From Bacillota bacterium (lineage in GTDB: Bacteria > Bacillota > Clostridia > Peptostreptococcales > Anaerovoracaceae), in NCBI GenBank assembly GCA_016302925.1, contig JAEDMR010000001.1, positions 1 to 64,000 on the forward strand: a DNA stretch of 64,000 nt. Direction: 5' to 3'. Every line of letters starts with the position of its first letter. Positions within the stretch are counted from its first letter, which is position 1. The notes below the pieces were generated by a model. The model was not told the origin of the DNA. It was given only the letters and a program-made list of their open reading frames with translations, and ran no database searches. The position numbers were made by a program, and so were the translations under genes. Positions 55,926-63,503 of the stretch are shown piece after piece.

Positions 55926-56642
55926 ATGTTACGCGGATTATTTGGTCGAAAAGCACTCTCAAAAGAGACTGTATCCAATGACACGGAAAAGAATCATCCT
56001 CCGGTCAAGTCGATCAGTGAAATGAAGAACCTGGAAGAAATACAACAATATTATGATATGGTTTGCAAGATCGAAGATCCGGCAGTCCGCGCCAGGGAAC
56101 TTCAACCGTTTGCCGAAGCCGGGTTCCATCAGGCTATGCTCAAGCTGGCACTGGCAAATGAAGCGTGCGGAAAAACGGAGGAAGTTTTCACATGGCTGAA
56201 AAAAGCCGCAGAAGCGGGAAATTATGCTGCGTATTATGAATGGGGAATCCGAACGCTGCAGGGGGCTGCAGAATTGGCAAAGCAGCAGGGATATACGGAT
56301 GAGAGCCTTTTAAGAGCCGGTTTAAGCCAGCTGTGCGATGCGGCAGGCGGCGGCGTGCAAAAGGCAGTACAGGCTTTGACTGCGTATAACCATGCGGAAC
56401 GGGAAGAGGCGGCGCAGGTGATTCAGCCTGTTCTGGATGAAAATCTGAAAGAATGGGCGCAAATTCTGGATGAGAATGATACTCTGGCGCATGCGCAGTA
56501 TACCAAAGGGCTCTGGTATTTTTACGGGGTAGGATACGCCCAGGACCTGGACAAAGCCAGAGAGTGGCTGCAGAAAGCTGCGGCCCAGGGACACCAGGAT
56601 GCAAGAGATCTTCTGGAGAATCCGCTTCTGGCAGAATTTTAG
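55926..56642 (+). CDS. Sel1-repeat protein
   Basis: A 238-residue, probably cytoplasmic protein. N-terminus MLRGLFGRKALS, a helical middle with FAEAGFHQAMLKLALANE and WLKKAAEAGNYAAYYEWG, and a textbook Sel1 repeat at the end (YTKGLWYFYGVGYAQD, then AREWLQKAAAQGHQDAR). Sel1 repeats mediate protein contacts. It lies 22 bp after the second LRR gene and 17 bp before the next gene. Confidence 0.8.
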   Translation: MLRGLFGRKALSKETVSNDTEKNHPPVKSISEMKNLEEIQQYYDMVCKIEDPAVRARELQPFAEAGFHQAMLKLALANEACGKTEEVFTWLKKAAEAGNYAAYYEWGIRTLQGAAELAKQQGYTDESLLRAGLSQLCDAAGGGVQKAVQALTAYNHAEREEAAQVIQPVLDENLKEWAQILDENDTLAHAQYTKGLWYFYGVGYAQDLDKAREWLQKAAAQGHQDARDLLENPLLAEF

Positions 56643-56659
56643 ATTGGAAGGTGAAAATC

Positions 56660-57634
56660 ATGGGATTTTTTGATAAGAGAAGTGCACAGGAAAAAGAATT
56701 TGACAAGGCGCTGAAAGCAGCACTGGCAAAACCAAATGAAAAGACGTTCGGGAGTCTAGAATCAGCCTGCCGAAATTATGCGCCGGGATGGCAAGGATGG
56801 CTTCTTATGGGATTATGCTATGACTGCGGCGCAGGCGTGACCAGGGACGCTGCAAAGGCGGCAGAATATCATGCGCAAGCGAAGCAGTGTGGGGATAACT
56901 GGGCGTTAGGCTTTTATGCATACTACGAGCGGTCTGCCGGAAATATTTACATGGAGGATCTGACCGAACGTGCGCTGGCCTGCAGACGGATGGGAACGGC
57001 CGCCATGTATTTCGTCGATACCTGTGAGCAGCATCTTTCCAAGGGTGTTTCGGACAGCGATATCGAATTTTTCCGTTCGATCTACAGTAAAGTCGATACC
57101 GGCGGTTTATTGCGATCCAGCGATGAGCAGCTTCAGGTGTTCGTACACGAAAGCCCGTTTACCAACTGGATTGCCGCGACGGCCGCTTTCAAAAACGGGA
57201 AGGGCAATGCACAGGATGTGCAGCTGTTCTCGAAAGAATTTTTTAAACAGGTCAAGGCTATACAGAAAAGAAATTCAGATACTATTTCTTCGGCATATGC
57301 AGATTCCTGGCTCTATGTGGCAGGTGCAGCACTTTTGTTTGCCGGCAGCTACGGTGGCTTTGTCTATGATTTTTCCGATGATGACCAAAGAAACCGGATC
57401 CGAAAAGGCTTTCATATGATGTGGCAGGCTGCGGATCGCGGAAACGTGGCTGCGATGTACCTTTTGGCCGATATGGCGGATGATAAGGACTATCTGTCGT
57501 TAATCATTGACAGTTCCACCCATAGCGACAATCTGATTACGCTGGCATCCCTGCTTTCTATTGCCGAGGAAAAGGGGCATGCAGGAGCAAAGGCGAAGTT
57601 AGAAGAATTGATGAAACTGATGGCAAAACTGTAA
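56660..57634 (+). CDS. Sel1-like repeat protein
   Basis: A 324-residue protein starting MGFFDKRSAQEKEFDKAL, with a Sel1-like segment WLLMGLCYDCGAGVTRDAAK followed by AAEYHAQAKQCG. The C-terminus repeats the theme (GFHMMWQAADRGNVAAMYLL). A glycine-rich hydrophobic patch near residue 235 (YVAGAALLFAGSYGGFVYD) could be a buried helix or a membrane-touching segment. The start at 56660 has GGAAGG; the longer frame overlaps the previous gene. Function unknown. Confidence 0.75.
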   Translation: MGFFDKRSAQEKEFDKALKAALAKPNEKTFGSLESACRNYAPGWQGWLLMGLCYDCGAGVTRDAAKAAEYHAQAKQCGDNWALGFYAYYERSAGNIYMEDLTERALACRRMGTAAMYFVDTCEQHLSKGVSDSDIEFFRSIYSKVDTGGLLRSSDEQLQVFVHESPFTNWIAATAAFKNGKGNAQDVQLFSKEFFKQVKAIQKRNSDTISSAYADSWLYVAGAALLFAGSYGGFVYDFSDDDQRNRIRKGFHMMWQAADRGNVAAMYLLADMADDKDYLSLIIDSSTHSDNLITLASLLSIAEEKGHAGAKAKLEELMKLMAKL

Positions 57635-57641
57635 GAACGAT

Positions 57642-58550
57642 ATGTTTGGAAGAAAAGTATCAATACGGAACGGCTTTTATATGGAAATGGACGATATTTC
57701 GACAGAGCGGAAGGGTGACCGGCTGTGTCTTTGCCAGAACGCGGAGGAAATGCATGTGAGTGAGTTTCTGCAGCTTCTGCGTGACAAGGATTCCTTCTTG
57801 CCGGTCTACCTTGACCGGAATACGCTGGCGGGAAATCCTGTCAGCCGTCTGCAAAGCCGTATCATTTTTCAGGGAAAGCAGGAAAAGATACCGAACCAGC
57901 TGAAAAAACCTGTGCGCCCGGATATACAGGGCCCGGGAACGTTCGAGAGGGAGCAGATGGAGCGGGATATCCGTGCCATTAAAGATACGCTGGAACGTGA
58001 ACTTCGTGCTATTGACCGGCAGCAGGATTTTATGGACCGGTTTGCAAATGGTGGTTTTTTCACAGATGAAGAACAGATGTATATGGGAAGGATGGATGGA
58101 AATGCCTATGTGGATTCCAGAAACTTTCGGGAATATCTGAAGCAGGAGAAAATCGAAAAGGCGAATCGCGCCATTTCCCAGCGGCGCTATGCCGTTGAGC
58201 AGCAGGAGAAGCGCGCCAGAGAGGCACAGGAACGTTATGAAACGCTTGTCGCTGCTTATGAAAGGCAGGAGCGCCGCCAGAATCAGATTACGCTTATGCG
58301 CTGCGGGATGGCAGTCTATCAAAAGAACAAGCTGGTCAGTCTTTTGGTGCTGCGAGAGAAGCATCCGGTTTGGCATCTCTATGGACCTGACGGGATCAGC
58401 CTGACTGATCTGTCGGGAACAATTTACGAAGTAGAAGTTCTGGGAGAGAAAAAACCAGATGAAAAGCCGCTTCTGGAATACATGGAGGAGGCGTATGGTG
58501 AACTGCTCCCTTCCGATTTTGACTTTCGGAAAATGAGAGAGAAATTATGA
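57642..58550 (+). CDS. Uncharacterised coiled-coil protein
   Basis: A 302-residue protein I do not recognise. N-terminal domain (about 1-80) starts MFGRKVSIRNGFYMEMDD; a long charged coiled coil (about 100-215, FEREQMERDIRAIKDTLERE, IEKANRAISQRRYAVEQQE) follows; then a C-terminal beta-rich domain (about 220-300, MAVYQKNKLVSLLVLREK). The MFGRK start resembles LFGRK of the protein at 55926. It is seven bases after the preceding gene, so it is surely in the same operon. Confidence 0.7.
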   Translation: MFGRKVSIRNGFYMEMDDISTERKGDRLCLCQNAEEMHVSEFLQLLRDKDSFLPVYLDRNTLAGNPVSRLQSRIIFQGKQEKIPNQLKKPVRPDIQGPGTFEREQMERDIRAIKDTLERELRAIDRQQDFMDRFANGGFFTDEEQMYMGRMDGNAYVDSRNFREYLKQEKIEKANRAISQRRYAVEQQEKRAREAQERYETLVAAYERQERRQNQITLMRCGMAVYQKNKLVSLLVLREKHPVWHLYGPDGISLTDLSGTIYEVEVLGEKKPDEKPLLEYMEEAYGELLPSDFDFRKMREKL

Positions 58551-58570
58551 TATCGTAATTGGCGCATTAA

Positions 58571-58622
58571 GCATAACAAAATGCGCCATGTACGCGACGG
58601 AGGACGAGTATCATGAAGAAAA
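58571..58622 (+). repeat. 52-bp leader repeat, copy B
   Basis: Differs from 54575-54626 at four positions. Here GGCGCATT (58561-58568) and AATGCGCC (58580-58587) form a perfect 8-bp inverted repeat reaching into the leader. Confidence 0.95.
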
Positions 58623-59470
58623 AAAGAATAAGTGTCTGGATGGCTATGACGTCTTTCGTTCTTGTACTGATTCTCAGCCTGACAGCCTGTGGAGGGAATA
58701 ACAGCGAAACGGTATCAGACGTAAAAAGCGAAAGTAGTGAAACACAGGAACAGACAGACGCTCTCACCTTGGCAGATGGGGAGGCAAAGCTAATCTATGC
58801 GAAGGACAGTTACGCGGTCGCGGCGTTTCATGGGCCAGACGGCGATATTGCCGCAAGTTTTTGTGATGCGGATGGCAATATAATTGGTGGTATGGTCGGA
58901 TACGCTCACCCAAGTGATGGATGGACATTGATTATCTCAAAGGAATTTCCCAATGGCTACGATTACAGTGGAATTGGGGTAAGCATTACAGATTACGACG
59001 CAGAGAAGACAGAAGACGACACCTATCCAACGCAGGATTACCGCAACATGGAGCAGATGACGGAAGAAGAAATGAAAGCCATCGGCCTGGATTTTCTTGA
59101 CGGACATTGCTGCATCGTCGGAGACGGAAAGACAACCTATAATGGCAATTCGTTTGGTTTGACGTTCGGGATAAACTGGATGGATGATTACTATTTTACA
59201 TCCTTCAGAGAGTTAGATGGCTTTGCTGACCGTTTTTCCTATTTTGCAGGGGACGGAACGCCGCTTGCCGAATATTTTGAAGGATATTCCACGCTGGAGA
59301 TCACCACGATGATCAATATGTTTGACGTGATGTTGCTGCAGGACGGTGATACAGGAGACAAAGAGAAGAATGAAAAGATGTGCGATGCGCTGCGGGCATG
59401 CGAGCCATATCTGATTTATACCGGACTTGACGGCACAGAACAGAAATTTGATTTGCTTACGGAACAGTAA
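58613..59470 (+). CDS. Uncharacterised lipoprotein
   Basis: A 285-residue protein with a clear lipobox, ILSLTAC (C26), a Ser/Glu-rich linker (about 30-48) and a domain of about 230 residues with no motif I know (FHGPDGDIAASFCDADGNII, DFLDGHCCIVGDGK). It would face outside the cell. It is the last gene of the island operon and uses the duplicated leader, so it may be regulated with the second LRR gene. Confidence 0.75.
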   Translation: MKKKRISVWMAMTSFVLVLILSLTACGGNNSETVSDVKSESSETQEQTDALTLADGEAKLIYAKDSYAVAAFHGPDGDIAASFCDADGNIIGGMVGYAHPSDGWTLIISKEFPNGYDYSGIGVSITDYDAEKTEDDTYPTQDYRNMEQMTEEEMKAIGLDFLDGHCCIVGDGKTTYNGNSFGLTFGINWMDDYYFTSFRELDGFADRFSYFAGDGTPLAEYFEGYSTLEITTMINMFDVMLLQDGDTGDKEKNEKMCDALRACEPYLIYTGLDGTEQKFDLLTEQ

Positions 59471-59520
59471 ATATTCTTGCTCCTGTCAACTTTTCTGCAA
59501 CTTTCTTCCCGGAATGTTGT

Positions 59521-59550
59521 TTGAAATCAGGTTCTGTGGTATAGTATACA
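59521..59550 (+). promoter_or_regulatory. Probable feoB promoter
   Basis: TTGAAA (59521-59526), 18-bp spacer, TATACA (59545-59550). Just downstream, TTAG-N6-CTAA at 59557-59570 is a weak candidate metal-regulator half-site pair; the arms are only 4 bp. Confidence 0.5.
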
Positions 59551-59590
59551 GGAGAGTTAGACACAACTAATAGAGCAGGAGATGAGATAG

Positions 59591-61939
59591 ATGACATTAC
59601 GAGAACTGGAGATCGGCAGCACCGCGCGGATTTTGGCGGTAGGCGGGGAAGGAAGCCTGCGGCAGCATTTTCTGGATATGGGCGTGATTCCCGGCGCAGA
59701 AATCAAACTGATGAAGCTGGCACCCATGGGAGATCCCATGGAGTTCAGAATCCACGGCTATGAGCTGACGCTGCGGCTTGCCGATGCCGAAAAGATCGAG
59801 ATCGAAGAAATCAAAGACGTACATAGAGAACAGACAGCAGAGAAACATGCCCGAAGCACCGAGAAATCCCACCACCCGGGCCTGGGAGAAGGCGGCATCT
59901 ACCATGTGAAGACGGGCGAAAATCCCCTTCCGGCAGGACAGACCATTACCTTCGCTCTGGCAGGAAATCAGAACTGCGGCAAGACCACCCTGTTCAACCA
60001 GCTGACCGGTTCCAACCAGCATGTGGGAAACTTCCCCGGCGTGACCGTAGACCGGAAAGACGGGGTGATCAGGGGACACGAGAACACTCTGGTGACTGAC
60101 CTGCCGGGGATCTATTCCATGTCCCCCTATACCAGTGAGGAAATTGTCACACGCCAGTTCGTGCTGGAAGAAAAGCCAAAGGGCATCATTAATATTGTCG
60201 ATGCCACCAATATTGAACGAAACCTGTACCTGACCATGCAGCTGATGGAACTGGACATTCCGATGGTGCTGGCCCTGAATATGATGGACGAAGTGCGGGA
60301 AAACGGCGGCTCCATTCACGTGAATAAAATGGAAGAAATGCTGGGCATCCCGGTGATTCCCATTGCAGCAGCGAAAAATGAAGGGATCCAGGAGCTGATC
60401 GACCATGCGATCCACGTGGCACAGTACCAGGAAAAACCCGGCCGGGCCGACTTCTGTGATCCGGATGACCACGACGGCGCGGTGCACCGGTGCCTCCATG
60501 CCATCATGCATCTGATTGAAGACCATGCCCGCCACGAGGGCATTCCGCTCCGGTTTGCCGCCAGCAAGCTGGCGGAAGGCGACCGGCAGATGCTGGATCG
60601 TCTCAGACTGGATGACAATGAAAAGGAAATGCTGGAGCATATCATCAAGCAGATGGAAGAAGAGCGGGGCATGGACCACGCCGCTGCCATGGCAGATATG
60701 CGGTTTGCATTCATTCAGCAGGTTTGCGATGCCACCGTGGTCAAGCCGCGGGAGAGCAAAGAGCACGCCCGCAGCCAGAAGATCGACCGGATCCTCACCG
60801 GAAGATTCACTGCGATTCCTGCCTTCGTGGGCATTATGGGCCTGGTGTTCTGGCTTACCTTCGGCGTCATCGGCGCATGGCTTTCGGATCTGCTGGACCT
60901 GGGCATCACGGCCCTGACCAATCTGATGGACGCCGGTCTCACCTCCTACGGCATCAACCCAGTGGTTCATTCTCTGATCATTGACGGAATTTTCAATGGG
61001 GTGGGCAGCGTCCTCAGCTTCCTGCCGACCATCGTCACCTTGTTTTTCTTCCTGTCCATTCTGGAAGACAGCGGGTACATGGCCCGTGTGGCCTTCGTCA
61101 TGGACAAACTTCTCCGCAAAATCGGACTTTCCGGACGGAGTATCGTGCCCATGCTGGTAGGCTTCGGCTGTACGGTACCGGGTGTCATGGCAAGCCGGAC
61201 TCTGCCGTCGGAGCGTGACCGAAAGATGACAATCCTTCTGACGCCGTTCATGAGCTGCTCCGCCAAGCTGCCGATTTACGGCTTCTTTTCCATGGCTTTC
61301 TTCCCGGACTGCAGTACGTTGGTGATGATCTTACTGTATTTCACCGGAATCCTGGTGGGCATTCTGTTTGCCCTGCTGATGCGAGGTACCTTCTTCCGCG
61401 GGGAACCGGTGCCGTTTGTCATGGAACTGCCCAATTACCGGCTGCCCGGCCTGAAAAATGTGGGCCAGTTGCTGTGGGAAAAGGCCAGGGACTTCCTGCA
61501 GAGAGCCTTTACAGTCATTTTCGTGGCTACCATTATCATCTGGTTTCTGCAGACCTTTGACAGCCGGCTCAACGTGGTGCAGGATTCCCAGGGAAGTCTG
61601 CTGGCCCTGGCTGCGGGTCTCATCAGTCCGATTTTCGCACCGCTGGGCTTCGGTGACTGGAGGATTTCCACGGCACTGATCACAGGCTTCATGGCCAAGG
61701 AAAGCGTGGTTTCCACCCTGACGGTTCTTCTGGGAGGAAGCGACCTGACAACCCTTCTGACGCCGCTGGCTGCCGCGTCTCTGCTGGTGTTCTGTCTTCT
61801 TTACACCCCTTGTGTGGCAGCGATCTCTTCCATTAAGAGAGAGCTGGGCGGCAAATGGGCAGCGGGCGTGGTGGTACTGCAGTGCGCCATTGCATGGCTG
61901 TGCGCCCTGGTCGTATATTTCCTGGGAAGTCTTCTGTAG
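59591..61939 (+). CDS. feoB: Fused FeoA-FeoB ferrous iron transporter
   Basis: A 782-residue protein. Residues about 1-75 form a FeoA/SH3-like domain (MTLRELEIGSTARILAVGG, FLDMGVIPGAEIKLMKLAP). A G domain follows (LAGNQNCGKTTLFNQLTG, VTDLPGIYSMSPY, ALNMMDE), then the helical linker and the FeoB membrane domain with two gate repeats (MLVGFGCTVPGVMASRTL; TGFMAKESVVSTLTVLLGG). It imports Fe2+. No separate feoA or feoC is adjacent. It has its own promoter; GGAG lies nine bases upstream. Confidence 0.93.
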   Translation: MTLRELEIGSTARILAVGGEGSLRQHFLDMGVIPGAEIKLMKLAPMGDPMEFRIHGYELTLRLADAEKIEIEEIKDVHREQTAEKHARSTEKSHHPGLGEGGIYHVKTGENPLPAGQTITFALAGNQNCGKTTLFNQLTGSNQHVGNFPGVTVDRKDGVIRGHENTLVTDLPGIYSMSPYTSEEIVTRQFVLEEKPKGIINIVDATNIERNLYLTMQLMELDIPMVLALNMMDEVRENGGSIHVNKMEEMLGIPVIPIAAAKNEGIQELIDHAIHVAQYQEKPGRADFCDPDDHDGAVHRCLHAIMHLIEDHARHEGIPLRFAASKLAEGDRQMLDRLRLDDNEKEMLEHIIKQMEEERGMDHAAAMADMRFAFIQQVCDATVVKPRESKEHARSQKIDRILTGRFTAIPAFVGIMGLVFWLTFGVIGAWLSDLLDLGITALTNLMDAGLTSYGINPVVHSLIIDGIFNGVGSVLSFLPTIVTLFFFLSILEDSGYMARVAFVMDKLLRKIGLSGRSIVPMLVGFGCTVPGVMASRTLPSERDRKMTILLTPFMSCSAKLPIYGFFSMAFFPDCSTLVMILLYFTGILVGILFALLMRGTFFRGEPVPFVMELPNYRLPGLKNVGQLLWEKARDFLQRAFTVIFVATIIIWFLQTFDSRLNVVQDSQGSLLALAAGLISPIFAPLGFGDWRISTALITGFMAKESVVSTLTVLLGGSDLTTLLTPLAAASLLVFCLLYTPCVAAISSIKRELGGKWAAGVVVLQCAIAWLCALVVYFLGSLL

Positions 61940-61945
61940 AAACCG

Positions 61946-61974
61946 TTGCAATAAACCCGGTTTGAAGATATAAT
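61946..61974 (+). promoter_or_regulatory. Promoter of the M20 gene
   Basis: TTGCAA, 17-bp spacer, TATAAT. A tandem GAGTATAC repeat (61977-61992) starts two bases after the -10, and a small hairpin TTCAGG-GGAA-CCTGAA (61998-62013) lies in the leader. Confidence 0.88.
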
Positions 61975-62032
61975 CAGAGTATACGAGTATACAGGCTTTC
62001 AGGGGAACCTGAAGCGGGAGGAGAAGTTCATA

Positions 62033-63241
62033 ATGATGGAAGAAAAAGTAAAACAACTGATTGCAGAATATTTCGATGAAATCGTGGCGATCCGCCGGGA
62101 TTTTCACCAACATCCGGAACTGTCCGAGCAGGAAGAAAGAACCATGACGAAGATCAGTGAATATCTGACTGCATGGGGCATCCCGAACGAAACCAACATC
62201 GGCGGTCACGGCGTAGTGGGCATTATTGAGGGAAAGGCCCCTGCAGGCGACAGCCGCAAGTATGAAGCGGTGGGGATCCGCGCAGATATCGATGCGCTTC
62301 CGATTCAGGAAGAAGTAGACTGCCCGTATAAATCCGTGAACGACGGCGTGATGCATGCCTGCGGTCACGATATGCACGCTGCCATGCTGCTGGGAAGCGC
62401 AAAAATTCTGAAAACACTGGAAAACGAGTTCAGAGGTACCGTGAAACTGTTCTTCCAGCCTGCAGAAGAAACGGTAGGAGGCGCAGACCAGATGATTCAG
62501 GATGGCTGCATGGAAAACCCACAGGTGGGTGCTGTTCTTGCGTTTCACGTGGCACCGTATCTGCCGACCGGAACCATTGAATTCCGCCGGGGAAAGATGA
62601 ACGCAGCAACCTGTGATCTGCAGATCGAGGTGGAAGGCGTATCCTGCCATGGCGCACATCCGGAAGGCGGCGTGGACGCCATTGTAGCAGCGTCTCAGAT
62701 TGTAACTGCATTTCAGAGCATTCTCAGCCGGAATCTGGCACCGACCAACGCAGGAATCATTACGGTGGGCCAGTTCCACGCAGGCACCAAGGACAACATC
62801 GTAGCGGGAAGTGCACACCTGTCCGGCACCATCCGTGCACTGGATCCGGATACCATGAAGACCCTGAAGCGGAGAATCACCGAAACAGCAGAAGGTATCG
62901 CTGCCGGTTATGGCGCCAAAGCCCATGTGCAGCTGACAGACGGCTATCCTTCCCTGATTAACAGTGATGAAGTCTGCGAGGAAATGGAAGCACTGGCAGA
63001 AAGGCTGCTGGGAAAAGAGATGATGCACTTCATGCCGGAGCCGAGCCTGGGAGCCGACGACTTCGCCTTCTTCACCCAGCGGTGCGACGGTCTTTATATG
63101 AATGTAGGCACTAATTCCGGCAAAGAAGAAATGCCGCAGAACATTCACAGCGAATATTATCATCCGGACGAAGATGCCATGAAGAACGGCATCCTGATGG
63201 AAGTACTGGGAACCCTGCAGCTGCTGGAAAAAGCCGAGTAA
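62033..63241 (+). CDS. M20D-family amidohydrolase / aminoacylase
   Basis: A 402-residue metal hydrolase of the IAA-amino acid hydrolase / N-acyl-L-amino acid amidohydrolase branch. Motifs are FHQHPELSEQEERT, GIRADIDALPIQEE, MHACGHDMHAAMLLG, LFFQPAEETVGG and LGADDFAFF. It cleaves N-acyl amino acids or related amides; the substrate is not readable. GGGAGGAG precedes the start; ATG at 62033 or 62036 are equally possible. Single gene with its own promoter and terminator. Confidence 0.9.
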   Translation: MMEEKVKQLIAEYFDEIVAIRRDFHQHPELSEQEERTMTKISEYLTAWGIPNETNIGGHGVVGIIEGKAPAGDSRKYEAVGIRADIDALPIQEEVDCPYKSVNDGVMHACGHDMHAAMLLGSAKILKTLENEFRGTVKLFFQPAEETVGGADQMIQDGCMENPQVGAVLAFHVAPYLPTGTIEFRRGKMNAATCDLQIEVEGVSCHGAHPEGGVDAIVAASQIVTAFQSILSRNLAPTNAGIITVGQFHAGTKDNIVAGSAHLSGTIRALDPDTMKTLKRRITETAEGIAAGYGAKAHVQLTDGYPSLINSDEVCEEMEALAERLLGKEMMHFMPEPSLGADDFAFFTQRCDGLYMNVGTNSGKEEMPQNIHSEYYHPDEDAMKNGILMEVLGTLQLLEKAE

Positions 63242-63299
63242 TACCTGTGAGGATCCTTTTGATCAAACACGAAAAAATAACACCTACATCGAAAAACAG

Positions 63300-63338
63300 A
63301 GCACTTACAGTGGATATGATTGCTGCAAGTGCTTTTTT
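63300..63338 (+). terminator. Terminator after the M20 gene
   Basis: AGCACTT-A-CAG pairs with CTG-C-AAGTGCT and runs into T6. Confidence 0.88.
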
Positions 63339-63378
63339 CAATACATGGAAATCTCCTACATCGGAAATAACCAAAATA

Positions 63379-63422
63379 ACCATGGTGATTTTAGCCTTTC
63401 GCTTGCATGGGATCACCATGGT
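63379..63422. promoter_or_regulatory. Paired ACCATGGT operator boxes
   Basis: ACCATGGTGAT (63379-63389) and ATCACCATGGT (63412-63422) form a perfect 11-bp inverted repeat with 22 bp between. Each contains the 8-bp palindrome ACCATGGT. The right box lies between the -35 and -10 of the promoter at 63403-63432. Confidence 0.75.
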
Positions 63423-63432
63423 ATTATATAAT
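63403..63432 (+). promoter_or_regulatory. Promoter of the terminal gene
   Basis: TTGCAT (63403-63408), 18-bp spacer, TATAAT (63427-63432), about 70 bp before the ATG at 63504. Confidence 0.8.
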
Positions 63433-63503
63433 TATTCAATTAAGGATAATAATCTGAAGAACCGTCTATGGTGCGCACAGGGACTTATCGGAGGAGTCGT
63501 AAG

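Noticed and set aside
61331..63163. A 610-codon open frame on the minus strand
   Set aside because: It lies entirely antisense to feoB and the M20 gene, has no ribosome site or promoter, and its composition is that of a shadow frame.
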